64,000 bases of DNA from Poriferisodalis sp965221195 (GTDB lineage Bacteria; Actinomycetota; Acidimicrobiia; Acidimicrobiales; Poriferisodalaceae), in assembly GCA_965221195.1 (NCBI GenBank), contig OZ244864.1:1612001-1676000 (forward strand), read 5' to 3'. The stretch's first letter is position 1, and the number at the start of each line of letters is the position of its first letter. The notes beneath the pieces are model-generated. The model did not search any database and had not been told where the DNA came from. It saw only the letters and a list, made by a program, of their open reading frames with translations. A program made the position numbers and the translations under genes. Positions 51,080-59,748 of this stretch are shown here, piece after piece.

Positions 51080-51859
51080 TCAGGCACCGATGGCGTGGTA
51101 GCCGCCGTCTACATGCACGATCTCGCCGGTGGTGCCGCCGAACCAGTCCGACATCAACGCCAGCGTGCTACGGGCTACGGCCTCGCTGTCGGTGATGTCC
51201 CAGCCCAGCGGTGCGCGTTCGGCCCAGGCACCTTCGAACTGCTCAAAACCGGAAATGGATTTTGCGGCCATCGTGCGGATTGGACCGGCCGAGATGAGGT
51301 TGACGCGGATGCCCTGAGGCCCCAGCGAGCGGGCTAGGTAGCGAGCGGTGGACTCAAAGGCAGCCTTGGCCACGCCCATCCAGTCGTAGTAGGGCCACGC
51401 CACACCTGCGTCGAAGGTGAGGCCCACCACCGACCCTTTGGCTTGTGCGAGCAGGGGCGCCATCGGCGCTGTCAATCCGGCCAGGCTGTACGCAGAGATA
51501 TGCATCGCCGTGGCCACATCGTCCCATGGGGCATCTAGGAAACCACCGCCTAAGCAGCTCTGAGGAGCGAATCCGATGGCGTGCAGCAGTCCGTCTAGCC
51601 GACCCCAGCGTTGGCTGAGATCCGCGCGCACGGCTTCGATCTCCTCAGCAGAGGTGACATCGCATGCCAGCACATCGCAGGCAGCAGGGAGCTTGCGAGC
51701 GGTGCGCTCGGTGAGCCGCAAGCCCCGACCGGCGCCCGTGAGCACCACCTCCGCCCCTTGTTCTTGTGCCAGGCGAGCCACGTTGAACGCCAGCGATGCG
51801 TCGGTAAGCACACCGGTGATGAGAAATTTCTTGCCTGCCACGATTCCGTTTGGGGCCAT
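51080..51859 (-). CDS. fabI: Enoyl-[acyl-carrier-protein] reductase FabI
   Basis: NADH-dependent reduction of trans-2-enoyl-ACP, the last step in each cycle of type II fatty-acid synthesis. It has the FabI-type nucleotide motif (FLITGVLTDASLAFNVA), HAIGFAP, and the catalytic YxxxxxxK as YYDWMGVAKAA, followed by the substrate loop GPIRTMAAKSISGFEQF. ATG 51859 was chosen with GGAG upstream; an earlier ATG (51904) adds a non-conserved stretch. 259 residues, standard. fabG is not adjacent. Confidence 0.95.
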   Translation of the reverse strand: MAPNGIVAGKKFLITGVLTDASLAFNVARLAQEQGAEVVLTGAGRGLRLTERTARKLPAACDVLACDVTSAEEIEAVRADLSQRWGRLDGLLHAIGFAPQSCLGGGFLDAPWDDVATAMHISAYSLAGLTAPMAPLLAQAKGSVVGLTFDAGVAWPYYDWMGVAKAAFESTARYLARSLGPQGIRVNLISAGPIRTMAAKSISGFEQFEGAWAERAPLGWDITDSEAVARSTLALMSDWFGGTTGEIVHVDGGYHAIGA

Positions 51860-52010
51860 CTGCTTGTCTCCGCTGTGGGTTGGTCGTTCGACTGGGTAGC
51901 TCAACTGGGTAGTTCAACAGCTTCTCAACAACTTGAGGTGTTGCTTGCTCTGTGCGGGACGCTAGGCGCTCACAGGTGACCATTTCGTCCGTCGGTAAGG
52001 CTCAAGTAGC

Positions 52011-52826
52011 GTGGCCACTGTGTCGGCGGACAAGACAGCCAACGGACACCCAAGCGGTGTAAACGCAGCGGCCTTCGATGCCGTTGGTGAGCCGACCCGT
52101 CTCGGCATCATCGGCGGCACCGGCCCAGCGGGTGCTGCACTGGCAGCTCGACTGGCCGACATCGGCTGCGAAGTGACGTTGGGTTCGCGCTCAAAGTACC
52201 GGTCTATGGAAGTGGTTGACGACATCATCGAGCGCTGGCCGGACCGTGACCTGTCGATATCTCCTGGTGCTAACAGCCTCGCCGCGCAGGAGCCAACGGT
52301 AGTGATTGCGACTCCTTGGGATGCTGCAGCAATCACGGCGCGTGGAGTAGCCTCTGCGCTGCGAGGCAAAGTCGTGGCGACCATATCCAACGCGTTGGCC
52401 CGAGTTGACGACGAGTTTGTGCCGCTCATTCCACCGCGAGGGTCAGTGGCGGCTTCAGTGCAGGCCACCTTGCCCGAATCGCATGTGGCCGCCGCGCTGC
52501 AGCATGTGCCGGCGACCGAGCTTGGCAACCTCGACGAGCCTGTTCACGGCGACATCCTCATCTGCAGCGACCATCGCGAAGCCACATGGCACATTGCCGA
52601 GATCGTTGACCGTATGCCCGGTGCCCGAGCACTTGACTGCGGGAACCTGTCTAATGCCACGGCCATTGAGGCATTTACTGCGGTGCTCATGCAACTCAAC
52701 ACTCGTTACCGGACGCGGGTGGCGCTTCGGTTGGTGGGCTTAGACCATGTGCCTATCAGCGTGCTGGGAGGTGGTCCCAGCGGTGCCGATGAGGCTCTAT
52801 CGGTTGCTGAGACCGTTTGGGGTTGA
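52011..52826 (+). CDS. npdG: NADPH-dependent F420 reductase
   Basis: Passes hydride between NADP(H) and the deazaflavin F420. The N-terminal Rossmann motif LGIIGGTGPAGAALAARLADIG starts near residue 31, with the NADP-phosphate-binding GSRSKYRS afterwards; NLSNATAIEAFTAVLMQLNTRY in the C-terminal part is typical of the NpdG/Fno family. 271 residues, with a ~28-residue N-terminal tail; a GTG at 52020 is also possible. Its presence implies F420 synthesis in this organism. Confidence 0.88.
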   Translation: MATVSADKTANGHPSGVNAAAFDAVGEPTRLGIIGGTGPAGAALAARLADIGCEVTLGSRSKYRSMEVVDDIIERWPDRDLSISPGANSLAAQEPTVVIATPWDAAAITARGVASALRGKVVATISNALARVDDEFVPLIPPRGSVAASVQATLPESHVAAALQHVPATELGNLDEPVHGDILICSDHREATWHIAEIVDRMPGARALDCGNLSNATAIEAFTAVLMQLNTRYRTRVALRLVGLDHVPISVLGGGPSGADEALSVAETVWG

Positions 52827-53508
52827 GCCAGACGACCAGAGCGCTGACACTGCGGGCAACCCTGCTTGGGTCCCAGCGCTGCCGGTAGCGTTGAATCCGA
52901 TGACCGGGCCCGAAGAACTCGGCGAGGTGCGCGACGAGTTACCCGCCGACCTTGATCGGGGTTTCGTCGGTACCTACAAGTTCCCCGACAATACCCGTAG
53001 ACGAATTGCTGGCGCGGTGTGCTTCGCTTCGGGTGTCTGGGCGGCCACTGCGGCGCTGGCAGCCGATGCCACCGCCGTGCTCCTCAACGAGGGTGTGACC
53101 GTGGGCGGTGTGTTGCTGGCGCTGTTCGGCCTCTATCAGTTCGCCTCGGGCCGCAGATTCGCTGTGAATGAGAACGAGGCGCTGGTGGCGGCCGTTGCCG
53201 ATGTGGGCTTCGCCGTTGGGCACGCCAGTGCTCAGCTCGGCTGGCGGGGCTGGCTGAGCCGCCCCGCATGGCGAGTGCTGGTCTACTCGGCAGAAGATCC
53301 GCCCACCCAACGGGGCCTCGTGCTGGTGGACGCACTGGACGGCTCGGTGCTTGAGCGCTGGGTGGAAGACAATCCCGAGACGTGGATCTCTACTGTCGTC
53401 CCAACGACCACATCGGTTCCTGCGGCTGGTGCCGACTCCGATGCTGCTGAGACCCCACCGGGCGCTACAGACCCGGGTGCCGTAGACAACATCCCCGAAG
53501 GGGGTTGA
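52789..53508 (+). CDS. Hypothetical membrane protein between npdG and the PI-synthase-like gene
   Basis: About 239 residues. Two hydrophobic segments (IAGAVCFASGVWAATAALAA and VTVGGVLLALFGLYQFASG, roughly 75-125) are followed by a soluble domain with alpha/beta character (WRVLVYSAEDPPTQRGLVLVDALDGSVLERWVEDN) and a polar Pro/Ala tail. The ATG at 52789 overlaps the npdG stop by 38 bp; an ATG at 52900 would start downstream. It abuts the PI-synthase-like gene (2 bp), so it belongs to the phospholipid operon by position. Function unknown. Confidence 0.65.
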   Translation: MRLYRLLRPFGVEPDDQSADTAGNPAWVPALPVALNPMTGPEELGEVRDELPADLDRGFVGTYKFPDNTRRRIAGAVCFASGVWAATAALAADATAVLLNEGVTVGGVLLALFGLYQFASGRRFAVNENEALVAAVADVGFAVGHASAQLGWRGWLSRPAWRVLVYSAEDPPTQRGLVLVDALDGSVLERWVEDNPETWISTVVPTTTSVPAAGADSDAAETPPGATDPGAVDNIPEGG

Positions 53509-53510
53509 CG

Positions 53511-54104
53511 GTGTTTGACGGCAGGTTCCGCACAGCCGTCGACAGCGTTACGACACCGATCGGGCGCGGGCTTGCCGCGATCGGCTTGAGCGCAGATGCT
53601 CTCACCGGATTCGGGCTGTTGATGGCCGCCGCGAGTGCGGTCGTCATTGGCATGGGACGCTTAGGCCTAGGCACGGTGCTGTTGGTGCTGACTGCCCTGT
53701 CGGACCTGTTCGACGGGCCGGTAGCTGCGGCCCGGGGGACCTCGTCTAGCCGTGGCGCGTTTTTCGACTCGACCGCTGACCGGGTTACCGATGGGCTGCT
53801 GCTTGGTGGCATTGCCTGGCATCTGGCCTCTGAGCACGGCGGGACGTGGGCAGTGCTGCCGATGGCTGTGCTGGGTGTGAGTTTTGTTATTTCTTACGAA
53901 CGGGCCAAGGCAGAGCTGCTGGGCTTCACAGCCAAGGGCGGCCTAATGGAACGGGCTGAACGCACTGTGGTGTTGGCGGTGGCCGTGGCGTTTGAGGTGT
54001 TGCTCATTCCGTTGCTATGGGTCTTGCTGGCGCTCTCCGTTGTTACAGCAGTAACCCGGTTCGTGAAGGTGTGGCGGCAAGCCAGCGCTCCCATGTCGAA
54101 GTGA
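53511..54104 (+). CDS. pgsA: CDP-alcohol phosphatidyltransferase (PI/PIP-synthase-like)
   Basis: Integral membrane enzyme of the CDP-alcohol phosphatidyltransferase family. Its position before an acyltransferase and a PimA-like gene matches the actinobacterial phosphatidylinositol-phosphate synthase (pgsA1/pis). The signature is DLFDGPVAAARGTSSSRG followed by AFFDSTAD, so all four Asp of D-x2-DG...G-x3-D-x3-D are present, but the Arg of the DGxxAR part is Ala at that position (an Arg occurs two residues later). About 197 residues, several transmembrane helices. GTG at 53511 with AAGGGGG upstream; TTG at 53505 is the alternative. Confidence 0.78.
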   Translation: MFDGRFRTAVDSVTTPIGRGLAAIGLSADALTGFGLLMAAASAVVIGMGRLGLGTVLLVLTALSDLFDGPVAAARGTSSSRGAFFDSTADRVTDGLLLGGIAWHLASEHGGTWAVLPMAVLGVSFVISYERAKAELLGFTAKGGLMERAERTVVLAVAVAFEVLLIPLLWVLLALSVVTAVTRFVKVWRQASAPMSK

Positions 54105-54109
54105 GCGCA

Positions 54110-55207
54110 ATGTTTACTGCGCTTCGCCGCCCTGTGGGGCGGGATGGGGCTCGCCGCCCTGTGGGGCGGGATGGGGCTCGCCGCCCTGTAGGGCGGGATG
54201 GGGCTCGTCGCCCTATGGGGCGGGACAGGGCAATAGTGCTGGGTTATCGGCTGGGTTCGGCTGCGGCTCGGGTGGTGCCGCTGCGGCTGGGCGAACGTGT
54301 GGCTGCTTTGGTAGGTCCGGCGCTGGTTCGACTAATGCCAGCGAAAGCGACGATGGTCCGGCAGCATCAATCCAGAGCACTGCGCTGGAAAGCTGCTGCT
54401 GCTGGGTTGTCATCGCAGCCGATTGACGCGCGTGCCGCAGAGCGCTCAACGGTTCAGGCGTTCAGCTCGTACGCCCGCTACTGGATTGAGTCGTTCCGGC
54501 TCCCAGCACTGAGTGCGGTGACGCTAGATCGCGGCATCGACGTGCCGGGGTACCGCCACGTCGAAGAAGCGCTTGACCGAGGCAACGGTGTGATCTTGGC
54601 ATTGCCGCATTTGGGCGGCTGGGAGTGGGCCGGGTTCTGGATGGCGACGGTCAACCGGCTGCCGATCACGGTCGCTGTGGAACCCCTAGATCCGCCGGAG
54701 CTGTTTGAGTGGTTTGCGCGATTCCGAGAGAGACTGGGCATGCGGGTTGTGCCGTTGGGTCCTGATGCGGGGCGCGAAGTGCTCGCTGCGCTGCGGCGAA
54801 ATGAGATCGTCTGCTTGTTGTGCGACCGTGATCTCCGCGGTGACGGCGTTGAGGTCAGTTTCGGCGACGAGCACACGACACTGCCGGGGGGCCCCGCGAT
54901 GCTGGCACTGCGCTCCGGAGCGGCCTTGCTGCCAACAGCGGTGTACTTCAGGCCCGCTGGCAGGCACCTCGGTGTGGTGCGCCCACCGCTGGATGCCAAG
55001 CGGCAGGGTCGCTTCAGGGATGACGTTGCGAACCTGACTCAGCGACTCGCCGACGAGTTGGCTGTGCTTATCGCCGCAGAGCCGCACCAATGGCACCTGT
55101 TTGGCCCGAATTGGCCATCAGATCGATCCAGTCTGACAGATACAGCCAGACAGATACAGCTAGATCAACACAGTCAGACAGATACAGCCAGATCAATACA
55201 GCCTTAG
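54110..55207 (+). CDS. LpxL/HtrB-type acyltransferase (probable PIM acyltransferase)
   Basis: Member of the lysophospholipid/lauroyl acyltransferase family. NGVILALPHLGGWEWAGFW carries the HxxxxD/E-type catalytic His (H-L-G-G-W-E), then CLLCDRDLRGDGVEVSFGDE and AALLPTAVYF. In actinobacteria the homologue between the PI synthase and pimA acylates phosphatidylinositol mannosides (PatA-like), the role inferred here. Residues ~6-40 consist of four RRPVGRDGA repeats encoded by palindromic 27-bp units (54125-54232), and the last ~25 residues are again repetitive (DTARQIQLD, DTARSIQP). 365 residues including these unusual ends. Confidence 0.82.
   Translation: MFTALRRPVGRDGARRPVGRDGARRPVGRDGARRPMGRDRAIVLGYRLGSAAARVVPLRLGERVAALVGPALVRLMPAKATMVRQHQSRALRWKAAAAGLSSQPIDARAAERSTVQAFSSYARYWIESFRLPALSAVTLDRGIDVPGYRHVEEALDRGNGVILALPHLGGWEWAGFWMATVNRLPITVAVEPLDPPELFEWFARFRERLGMRVVPLGPDAGREVLAALRRNEIVCLLCDRDLRGDGVEVSFGDEHTTLPGGPAMLALRSGAALLPTAVYFRPAGRHLGVVRPPLDAKRQGRFRDDVANLTQRLADELAVLIAAEPHQWHLFGPNWPSDRSSLTDTARQIQLDQHSQTDTARSIQP
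54125..54232 (+). repeat. In-frame palindromic tandem array, 4 x 27 bp
   Basis: Four units of 27 bp (54125, 54152, 54179, 54206); the first two are identical and the last is diverged. Each holds the palindrome CCGCCC-TGTG-GGGCGG or a close variant. The length is a multiple of three, so it codes for a nine-residue repeat. Confidence 0.96.
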
Positions 55208-55301
55208 GTTTAGTTTGATGCATCGGCGCGCCTACCGTTGTTGCAGCACGCAAGCGCAGAGCTTGGACCGTCTGTGAGGTTTGGCCTATGAGGCACGGCC
55301 C

Positions 55302-56402
55302 GTGAGAATCGGGATCATCTCTCCGTACAGCTTGAACAGTCCAGGCGGCGTGCAGACACAGGTGCTGGGCCTAGCCAGCGCTCTAGCCGGCTACGGACAC
55401 CACACGCGAGTACTAGCTCCCTGCGATGGGGCACCGCCGCAGACTGGGATAACACCACTTGGTGCCAGCATTCCCACGTTTGCTAACGGATCGATTGCTC
55501 CGATAGCGCCTGATTTTGCTTGCACATTGCGCACGGTCCGGGCCTTGCGGGACGAGGAGTTTGATGTCCTGCATCTACATGAGCCGTTGTGTCCTGGACC
55601 TACGCAGACGGCTTTGTTCTTGCGCTCGGCACCGATTGTCGGAACCTGGCATGCAGCGGGCACCAGTCGTGCCTACTTGGTGCCGGGAACGCGGTGGTTG
55701 GCGTCGCGAGTAGACGTTCGGGTGGCAGTTTCCCAAGATGCCGCCGCGATGGCCCACAACGGCCTCGGCGGCGAGTACGAGGTGGCTTTCAACGGGGTTG
55801 AGCTAGACCGTTTTGAGGGTGTCGAACCGACGCGCAGCACGACACCGACTATTGCCTATATCGGGCGCCACGAACCCCGCAAGGGCCTAGCTGTGCTGTT
55901 AGAGGCCATGGAGAAGCTGCCTGAGGGAATTCGCCTCTGGGTGATGTCGCGCGGTCCCCAAACCGAAGAACTGCAGCGCCGCTACCAACGCGACACACGC
56001 ATTGACTGGCTGGGTCGTGTCAGCGATGCTGAAAAGCTGGCGCGCATCAAGGGCGCTGATGCGGTCTGTGTTCCGTCGCTGCACGGCGAGAGCTTCGGGG
56101 TAGTGCTGCTTGAAGCGATGGCGGCCCGGACACCGGTTGTCGCCAGCGACCTGCCCGGCTACCGCAACGTGGCCCGCATTGGCGACGAGGCAGACTTGGT
56201 TCCGCCGGGTGACGCAGCGGCACTGGCTGAGGCACTTGTGGGTGTGCTGCTGCGACCTGACCATGCAGCAGATCTCATCGCCGCTGGCCGTCGGCGTGCT
56301 GAGCAGTTCTCCATGGTTCGATTGGCCGGGATCTACATCGATGCCTACGAGCGGGCCATCTCACGACATCGTGCCGCCCAACTGCTCAAGCGTGCCAGTT
56401 GA
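55302..56402 (+). CDS. pimA: GT4 mannosyltransferase, PimA-like
   Basis: GT-B glycosyltransferase of family GT4. It starts IGIISPYSLNSPGGVQTQVLGLA, very like PimA, which adds the first mannose to phosphatidylinositol on the cytoplasmic face. It has LHLHEPLCPG, IGRHEPRKGLAVLLEAM and the nucleotide-sugar-binding ESFGVVLLEAMAARTPVVAS. The GTG at 55302 gives the PimA-type N-terminus MRIGIISPYS; a TTG at 55281 is possible. 366 residues. It follows the acyltransferase in the expected pgsA-acyltransferase-pimA order. Confidence 0.85.
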   Translation: MRIGIISPYSLNSPGGVQTQVLGLASALAGYGHHTRVLAPCDGAPPQTGITPLGASIPTFANGSIAPIAPDFACTLRTVRALRDEEFDVLHLHEPLCPGPTQTALFLRSAPIVGTWHAAGTSRAYLVPGTRWLASRVDVRVAVSQDAAAMAHNGLGGEYEVAFNGVELDRFEGVEPTRSTTPTIAYIGRHEPRKGLAVLLEAMEKLPEGIRLWVMSRGPQTEELQRRYQRDTRIDWLGRVSDAEKLARIKGADAVCVPSLHGESFGVVLLEAMAARTPVVASDLPGYRNVARIGDEADLVPPGDAAALAEALVGVLLRPDHAADLIAAGRRRAEQFSMVRLAGIYIDAYERAISRHRAAQLLKRAS

Positions 56403-56414
56403 GATATCGGACGG

Positions 56415-57233
56415 TTGAATGCAACGGTGGATCCGCTGTTTGAGTTCGATCGCGGCCGAGCCGACAAGCTGTTCATTGAGTTATGGGCAGTACATCTTGT
56501 CGCAGGGGCGATTGCAGGTGTGCTCTGTTCGCTGTTCACGTCGCTGGGTTGGTGGGCGATGCCGCTTGCGCTGGCGGCTGCTTGCGGACTCGCTGCGTTT
56601 TGGCTGAGCATCGGCGAGCGCCGTTTGCGCTCCGCCCTAATTCCTGCCGGTTCGAGGCCATGTGGGCCCGCTGATGAGCCTCGTTTGGCGAACGTCATAG
56701 ATGGCATTTGCTTGCTCGTCGGTGTGGAGCGACCTGAGCTGTTTGTCCATCCAGCAACGGCAGCAAACGCGGCAGTATTCGGCCGACGGCCGGACCGCAC
56801 GACGGTCGTGGTCACCCAAGGGTTGCTTGGTGGGCTAGACCGCATTGAGCTTGAAGCCGTGGTGGCGCGCCTGCTGACGCAAGTTCGCGACGGCCGTACT
56901 GCCTATCTGACCACTGCGGTCACCACCGTGGGATTGCCGGCGTTGATGTGGCGAGCGTTGTGGCCGCTCACCCAAGCTCGCCTCGAACGCAAGGTCAACA
57001 CCGGCAACGACTTCGATGAAGATGCGGAAGCCGTGAAGCTCACGCGCTACCCCCCAGGCCTCGTTGCTGCGCTCAAGACGGTGTCGGGCACCGGAGCGGG
57101 TGTTGGTGTACCGATGGCGACATGGCCGCTGTGGCTGGCCGACCCACGTGCTGGGGATGTCTCCCACTTCGATGAGCTGCCCACCTACCGGGGCGATCTT
57201 GAGACGCGCATCGCGGTGCTGGAGGAATTCTGA
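56415..57233 (+). CDS. M48 (HtpX-like) peptidase homologue lacking the zinc motif
   Basis: 272 residues: two transmembrane spans near the N-terminus (about 22-65), then a domain with the layout of M48 peptidases, including DEPRLANVIDGICLLVGVERPELFVHPATAANAAVFG and VVVTQGLLGGLDRIELEAVVARLL. Where active members have AHELSH, this one reads ARLLTQ: both zinc-binding His and the catalytic Glu are gone. It is therefore a pseudoprotease, possibly a scaffold or regulator. TTG start at 56415, or GTG at 56427. It sits between pimA and pdxS, spaced 12 and 34 bp, and is probably co-transcribed. Confidence 0.75.
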   Translation: MNATVDPLFEFDRGRADKLFIELWAVHLVAGAIAGVLCSLFTSLGWWAMPLALAAACGLAAFWLSIGERRLRSALIPAGSRPCGPADEPRLANVIDGICLLVGVERPELFVHPATAANAAVFGRRPDRTTVVVTQGLLGGLDRIELEAVVARLLTQVRDGRTAYLTTAVTTVGLPALMWRALWPLTQARLERKVNTGNDFDEDAEAVKLTRYPPGLVAALKTVSGTGAGVGVPMATWPLWLADPRAGDVSHFDELPTYRGDLETRIAVLEEF

Positions 57234-57267
57234 TGACAGCGCAAGAGCCTCTCCCTAGAATGAGGCC

Positions 57268-58215
57268 ATGACTTCAGGCTCTGCACCAACGGGCCAGCTC
57301 GGCACCTCCACATCTGTAGATACTTCTGTTGCATCGACCGAACTGGTCGGAACTGTGCGCGTAAAGCGCGGACTCGCCGACATGCTCCGTGGCGGCGTCA
57401 TCATGGACGTAGTCACCCCCGAGCAAGCCAAGATTGCCGAAGACGCTGGCGCTGTTGCCGTCATGGCGCTCGAACGAGTGCCAGCCGATATCCGGCGCGA
57501 CGGCGGCGTGGCACGCATGAGCGATCCGGCGATGATCGAAGGCATCCAAGCTGCGGTGACTATCCCGGTCATGGCCAAGGCCCGTATCGGCCATTTCGCG
57601 GAAGCTCAGATACTTGAAGCGCTCGATGTTGACTACATTGACGAGTCCGAAGTGCTCACCCCCGCAGACGAAGCCCACCACATCGACAAATGGGCGTTCA
57701 CGGTGCCGTTTGTGTGCGGTGCCACGAACTTGGGCGAAGCGTTGCGGCGCATCTCTGAGGGTGCCTGCATGATCCGTTCCAAGGGAGAAGCAGGCACCGG
57801 CAACATCATTGAGGCAGTGCGCCATCTGCGAGCCATCTCGGGCGATATTCGCAAGATCACCCAAGCCGATTCTGCTGAGCTGTTTGACTGGGCCAAGCAG
57901 CTGCAGTCACCGCTCGGCTTAGTGCAGGAAATCGCTGAGACCGGACGCTTGCCGGTGCCGCTGTTTTGTGCTGGCGGCATTGCCACGCCCGCTGATGCCT
58001 CTTTGGTGATGCAGCTAGGCGCAGAGGCGGTGTTCGTCGGGTCGGGCATTTTCAAAAGCGACGATCCGGGTCCGAGAGCTGAAGCGATTGTTGAGGCCAC
58101 GACGCATTACCGCGACCCGTCCGTGGTGGCCAAGGTAAGTCGGGGCCTCGGCAGCGCCATGCCGGGACTTGAGATGGAAGGCCTCAAGACCAAGCTCGCC
58201 GAACGCGGCTGGTAA
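57268..58215 (+). CDS. pdxS: Pyridoxal 5'-phosphate synthase lyase subunit PdxS
   Basis: Condenses ribose-5-phosphate, glyceraldehyde-3-phosphate and ammonia to PLP. Nearly every family motif is visible: VKRGLADMLRGGVIMDVVTPEQAKIAEDAGA, DPAMIEGIQAAVTIPVMAKARIGH with the catalytic Lys, IRSKGEAGTGN with the second Lys, and GGIATPADASLVMQLGAEAVFVGSGIF. 315 residues with a ~28-residue Thr/Ser-rich N-terminal extension. pdxT follows after 13 bp and supplies the ammonia. Confidence 0.97.
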   Translation: MTSGSAPTGQLGTSTSVDTSVASTELVGTVRVKRGLADMLRGGVIMDVVTPEQAKIAEDAGAVAVMALERVPADIRRDGGVARMSDPAMIEGIQAAVTIPVMAKARIGHFAEAQILEALDVDYIDESEVLTPADEAHHIDKWAFTVPFVCGATNLGEALRRISEGACMIRSKGEAGTGNIIEAVRHLRAISGDIRKITQADSAELFDWAKQLQSPLGLVQEIAETGRLPVPLFCAGGIATPADASLVMQLGAEAVFVGSGIFKSDDPGPRAEAIVEATTHYRDPSVVAKVSRGLGSAMPGLEMEGLKTKLAERGW

Positions 58216-58228
58216 GGGACTGACCTCA

Positions 58229-58891
58229 GTGGCGGCGCCGCTGGTCGGTGTTGTGTCGCTGCAGGGTGCCTCCAGCGAACATGTTGCTGCGTTGCGGCGG
58301 CTGGGCGCACGAGCGGCGGAGGTGCGCGTACCGTCGGACCTCGCAGGTGTTGACGCGGTAGTGATTCCCGGTGGCGAATCAACCACGATGTCGCATTTGC
58401 TCAAAACGAGCGGTTTGTTTGATCCGTTGGCAGAGCGACTAGCCGACGGCATGCCGGCGTTCGGCACTTGCGCCGGCATGATCCTGCTAGCTGAAGAAGT
58501 GCTAGACGGCCGACCCGATCAGCGTTGCTTCGGGGCTATCGATATATCGGTGCGGCGCAACGCTTTTGGTCGTCAGGCCGCCAGCTTTGAAACCGATCTT
58601 GACGCCGAAGGCTTCGCTGAACCTTTTCACGCCGTGTTTATTCGGGCCCCGTGGGTTGAGCGGACCGGAGAGAAGGTTGATGTGCTCGCAACGGTGAGCC
58701 CCGGCTCAGGCGCACAAGACACAGCAGCGCTCTCGCCGCAGACCCCCGAACCCAAGCGGCATCGGCCCAAGGTGCCGGTGCTGTGCAGGTCAGGTCCAGT
58801 TCTGGTGTCGAGCTTCCATCCAGAGTTGACCGGCGACGACCGCGTTCACGCGGTTTTTCTGGGCATGATCGGCTCTTCTTCCCCCGACTGA
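58229..58891 (+). CDS. pdxT: Pyridoxal 5'-phosphate synthase glutaminase subunit PdxT
   Basis: Class I glutaminase that feeds ammonia to PdxS. Catalytic Cys in FGTCAGMILLA (near residue 77), His/Glu pair in SSFHPELTGDDRVH, and the substrate motif VIPGGESTTMSHLL. 220 residues, slightly longer than usual because of a polar insertion (SGAQDTAALSPQTPEPKRHRP) at about 165-190. GTG start at 58229, 13 bp after pdxS. Confidence 0.96.
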   Translation: MAAPLVGVVSLQGASSEHVAALRRLGARAAEVRVPSDLAGVDAVVIPGGESTTMSHLLKTSGLFDPLAERLADGMPAFGTCAGMILLAEEVLDGRPDQRCFGAIDISVRRNAFGRQAASFETDLDAEGFAEPFHAVFIRAPWVERTGEKVDVLATVSPGSGAQDTAALSPQTPEPKRHRPKVPVLCRSGPVLVSSFHPELTGDDRVHAVFLGMIGSSSPD

Positions 58892-58950
58892 TCCGGCGAG
58901 TGGGGCAGACTGTCGGATGCCTCGTCAACTCGCACGCGAGAGGAGGGTTT

Positions 58951-59748
58951 GTGTCTGGTCATTCCAAGTGGGCGACGATCAAGCACCGCAAGGGCGCTGC
59001 CGACAAAGCGCGTAGCAAACTGTTCGCCAAGCTCATCCGTCAAGTTGAGGTCGCTGCTCGCTCCGGCGGTGGCGATCTCGATGCCAACGCCACGCTGCGA
59101 ACGATGTACCAAAAAGCACGGGACAACTCTGTGCCGCTGGACACCATTGAGCGTGCCATCAAGCGAGGCACCGGCGAACTTGAAGGGGTGTCCTACGAGC
59201 AGGTCACTTACGAAGGTTATGCACCCGGCGGTGTTGCGATGTTCGTGGATGTGCTCACCGACAACCGCAACCGCACCGGTTCGGAGATCCGCAGCTTGTT
59301 CGCTCGGGCCGGCGGCTCGCTGGCAGAACCAGGCGCGGTGGCTTGGCAGTTTGAACGCAAGGGCGTGGTTGTAGTGCCGGCTGTCTGTCAGGCATCGGGG
59401 GGTTCTTCTGCGGAGGGTTCTTCTGCGGAGGGTTCTGTGCCCGATGAGGACGAGTTGATATTGGTGGCGTTGGATGCAGGTGCGGAAGATGTTCAGCGAG
59501 AGGGCGACACTTGGCGGGTCACCGTCGGCGCTGCTGACACCATGACGGTGCGAGATGCCATCGAAGCGGCGGGCATCGCAGTGATGTCCGCCGACTTGAC
59601 GTATGCGCCGCAGAACCTCATAGAACTCACCAGCGTCGGCGAAGCCAAGCAGGTCATGGCTGTGCTTGACGCGCTCGACGATCACGATGACGTGCAGGGC
59701 GTGTACGCCAATTTCGACATCAGCGACTCGCTGCTCGAAGCCATCTGA
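58951..59748 (+). CDS. yebC: YebC/PmpR-type protein (TACO1 family)
   Basis: Belongs to the YebC family, described as transcription regulators and more recently as factors that help ribosomes through difficult sequences. It starts SGHSKWATIKHRKGAADKARSKLFAKLIR, followed by YEGYAPGGVAMFVDVLTDNRNRT. The GTG at 58951 follows a near-perfect GAGGAGG. 265 residues; the usual length is about 245-250. The extra residues come from GGSSAEGSSAEGS, coded by 2 x 15-bp repeats at 59401-59430, in the loop between domains. Adjacent to ruvC, as in many bacteria (TGATG overlap). Confidence 0.96.
   Translation: MSGHSKWATIKHRKGAADKARSKLFAKLIRQVEVAARSGGGDLDANATLRTMYQKARDNSVPLDTIERAIKRGTGELEGVSYEQVTYEGYAPGGVAMFVDVLTDNRNRTGSEIRSLFARAGGSLAEPGAVAWQFERKGVVVVPAVCQASGGSSAEGSSAEGSVPDEDELILVALDAGAEDVQREGDTWRVTVGAADTMTVRDAIEAAGIAVMSADLTYAPQNLIELTSVGEAKQVMAVLDALDDHDDVQGVYANFDISDSLLEAI
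59401..59430 (+). repeat. In-frame tandem duplication, 2 x 15 bp, in yebC
   Basis: GGTTCTTCTGCGGAG twice, then a partial third copy (GGTTCT). Codes for Gly-Ser-Ser-Ala-Glu repeats. Confidence 0.95.
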
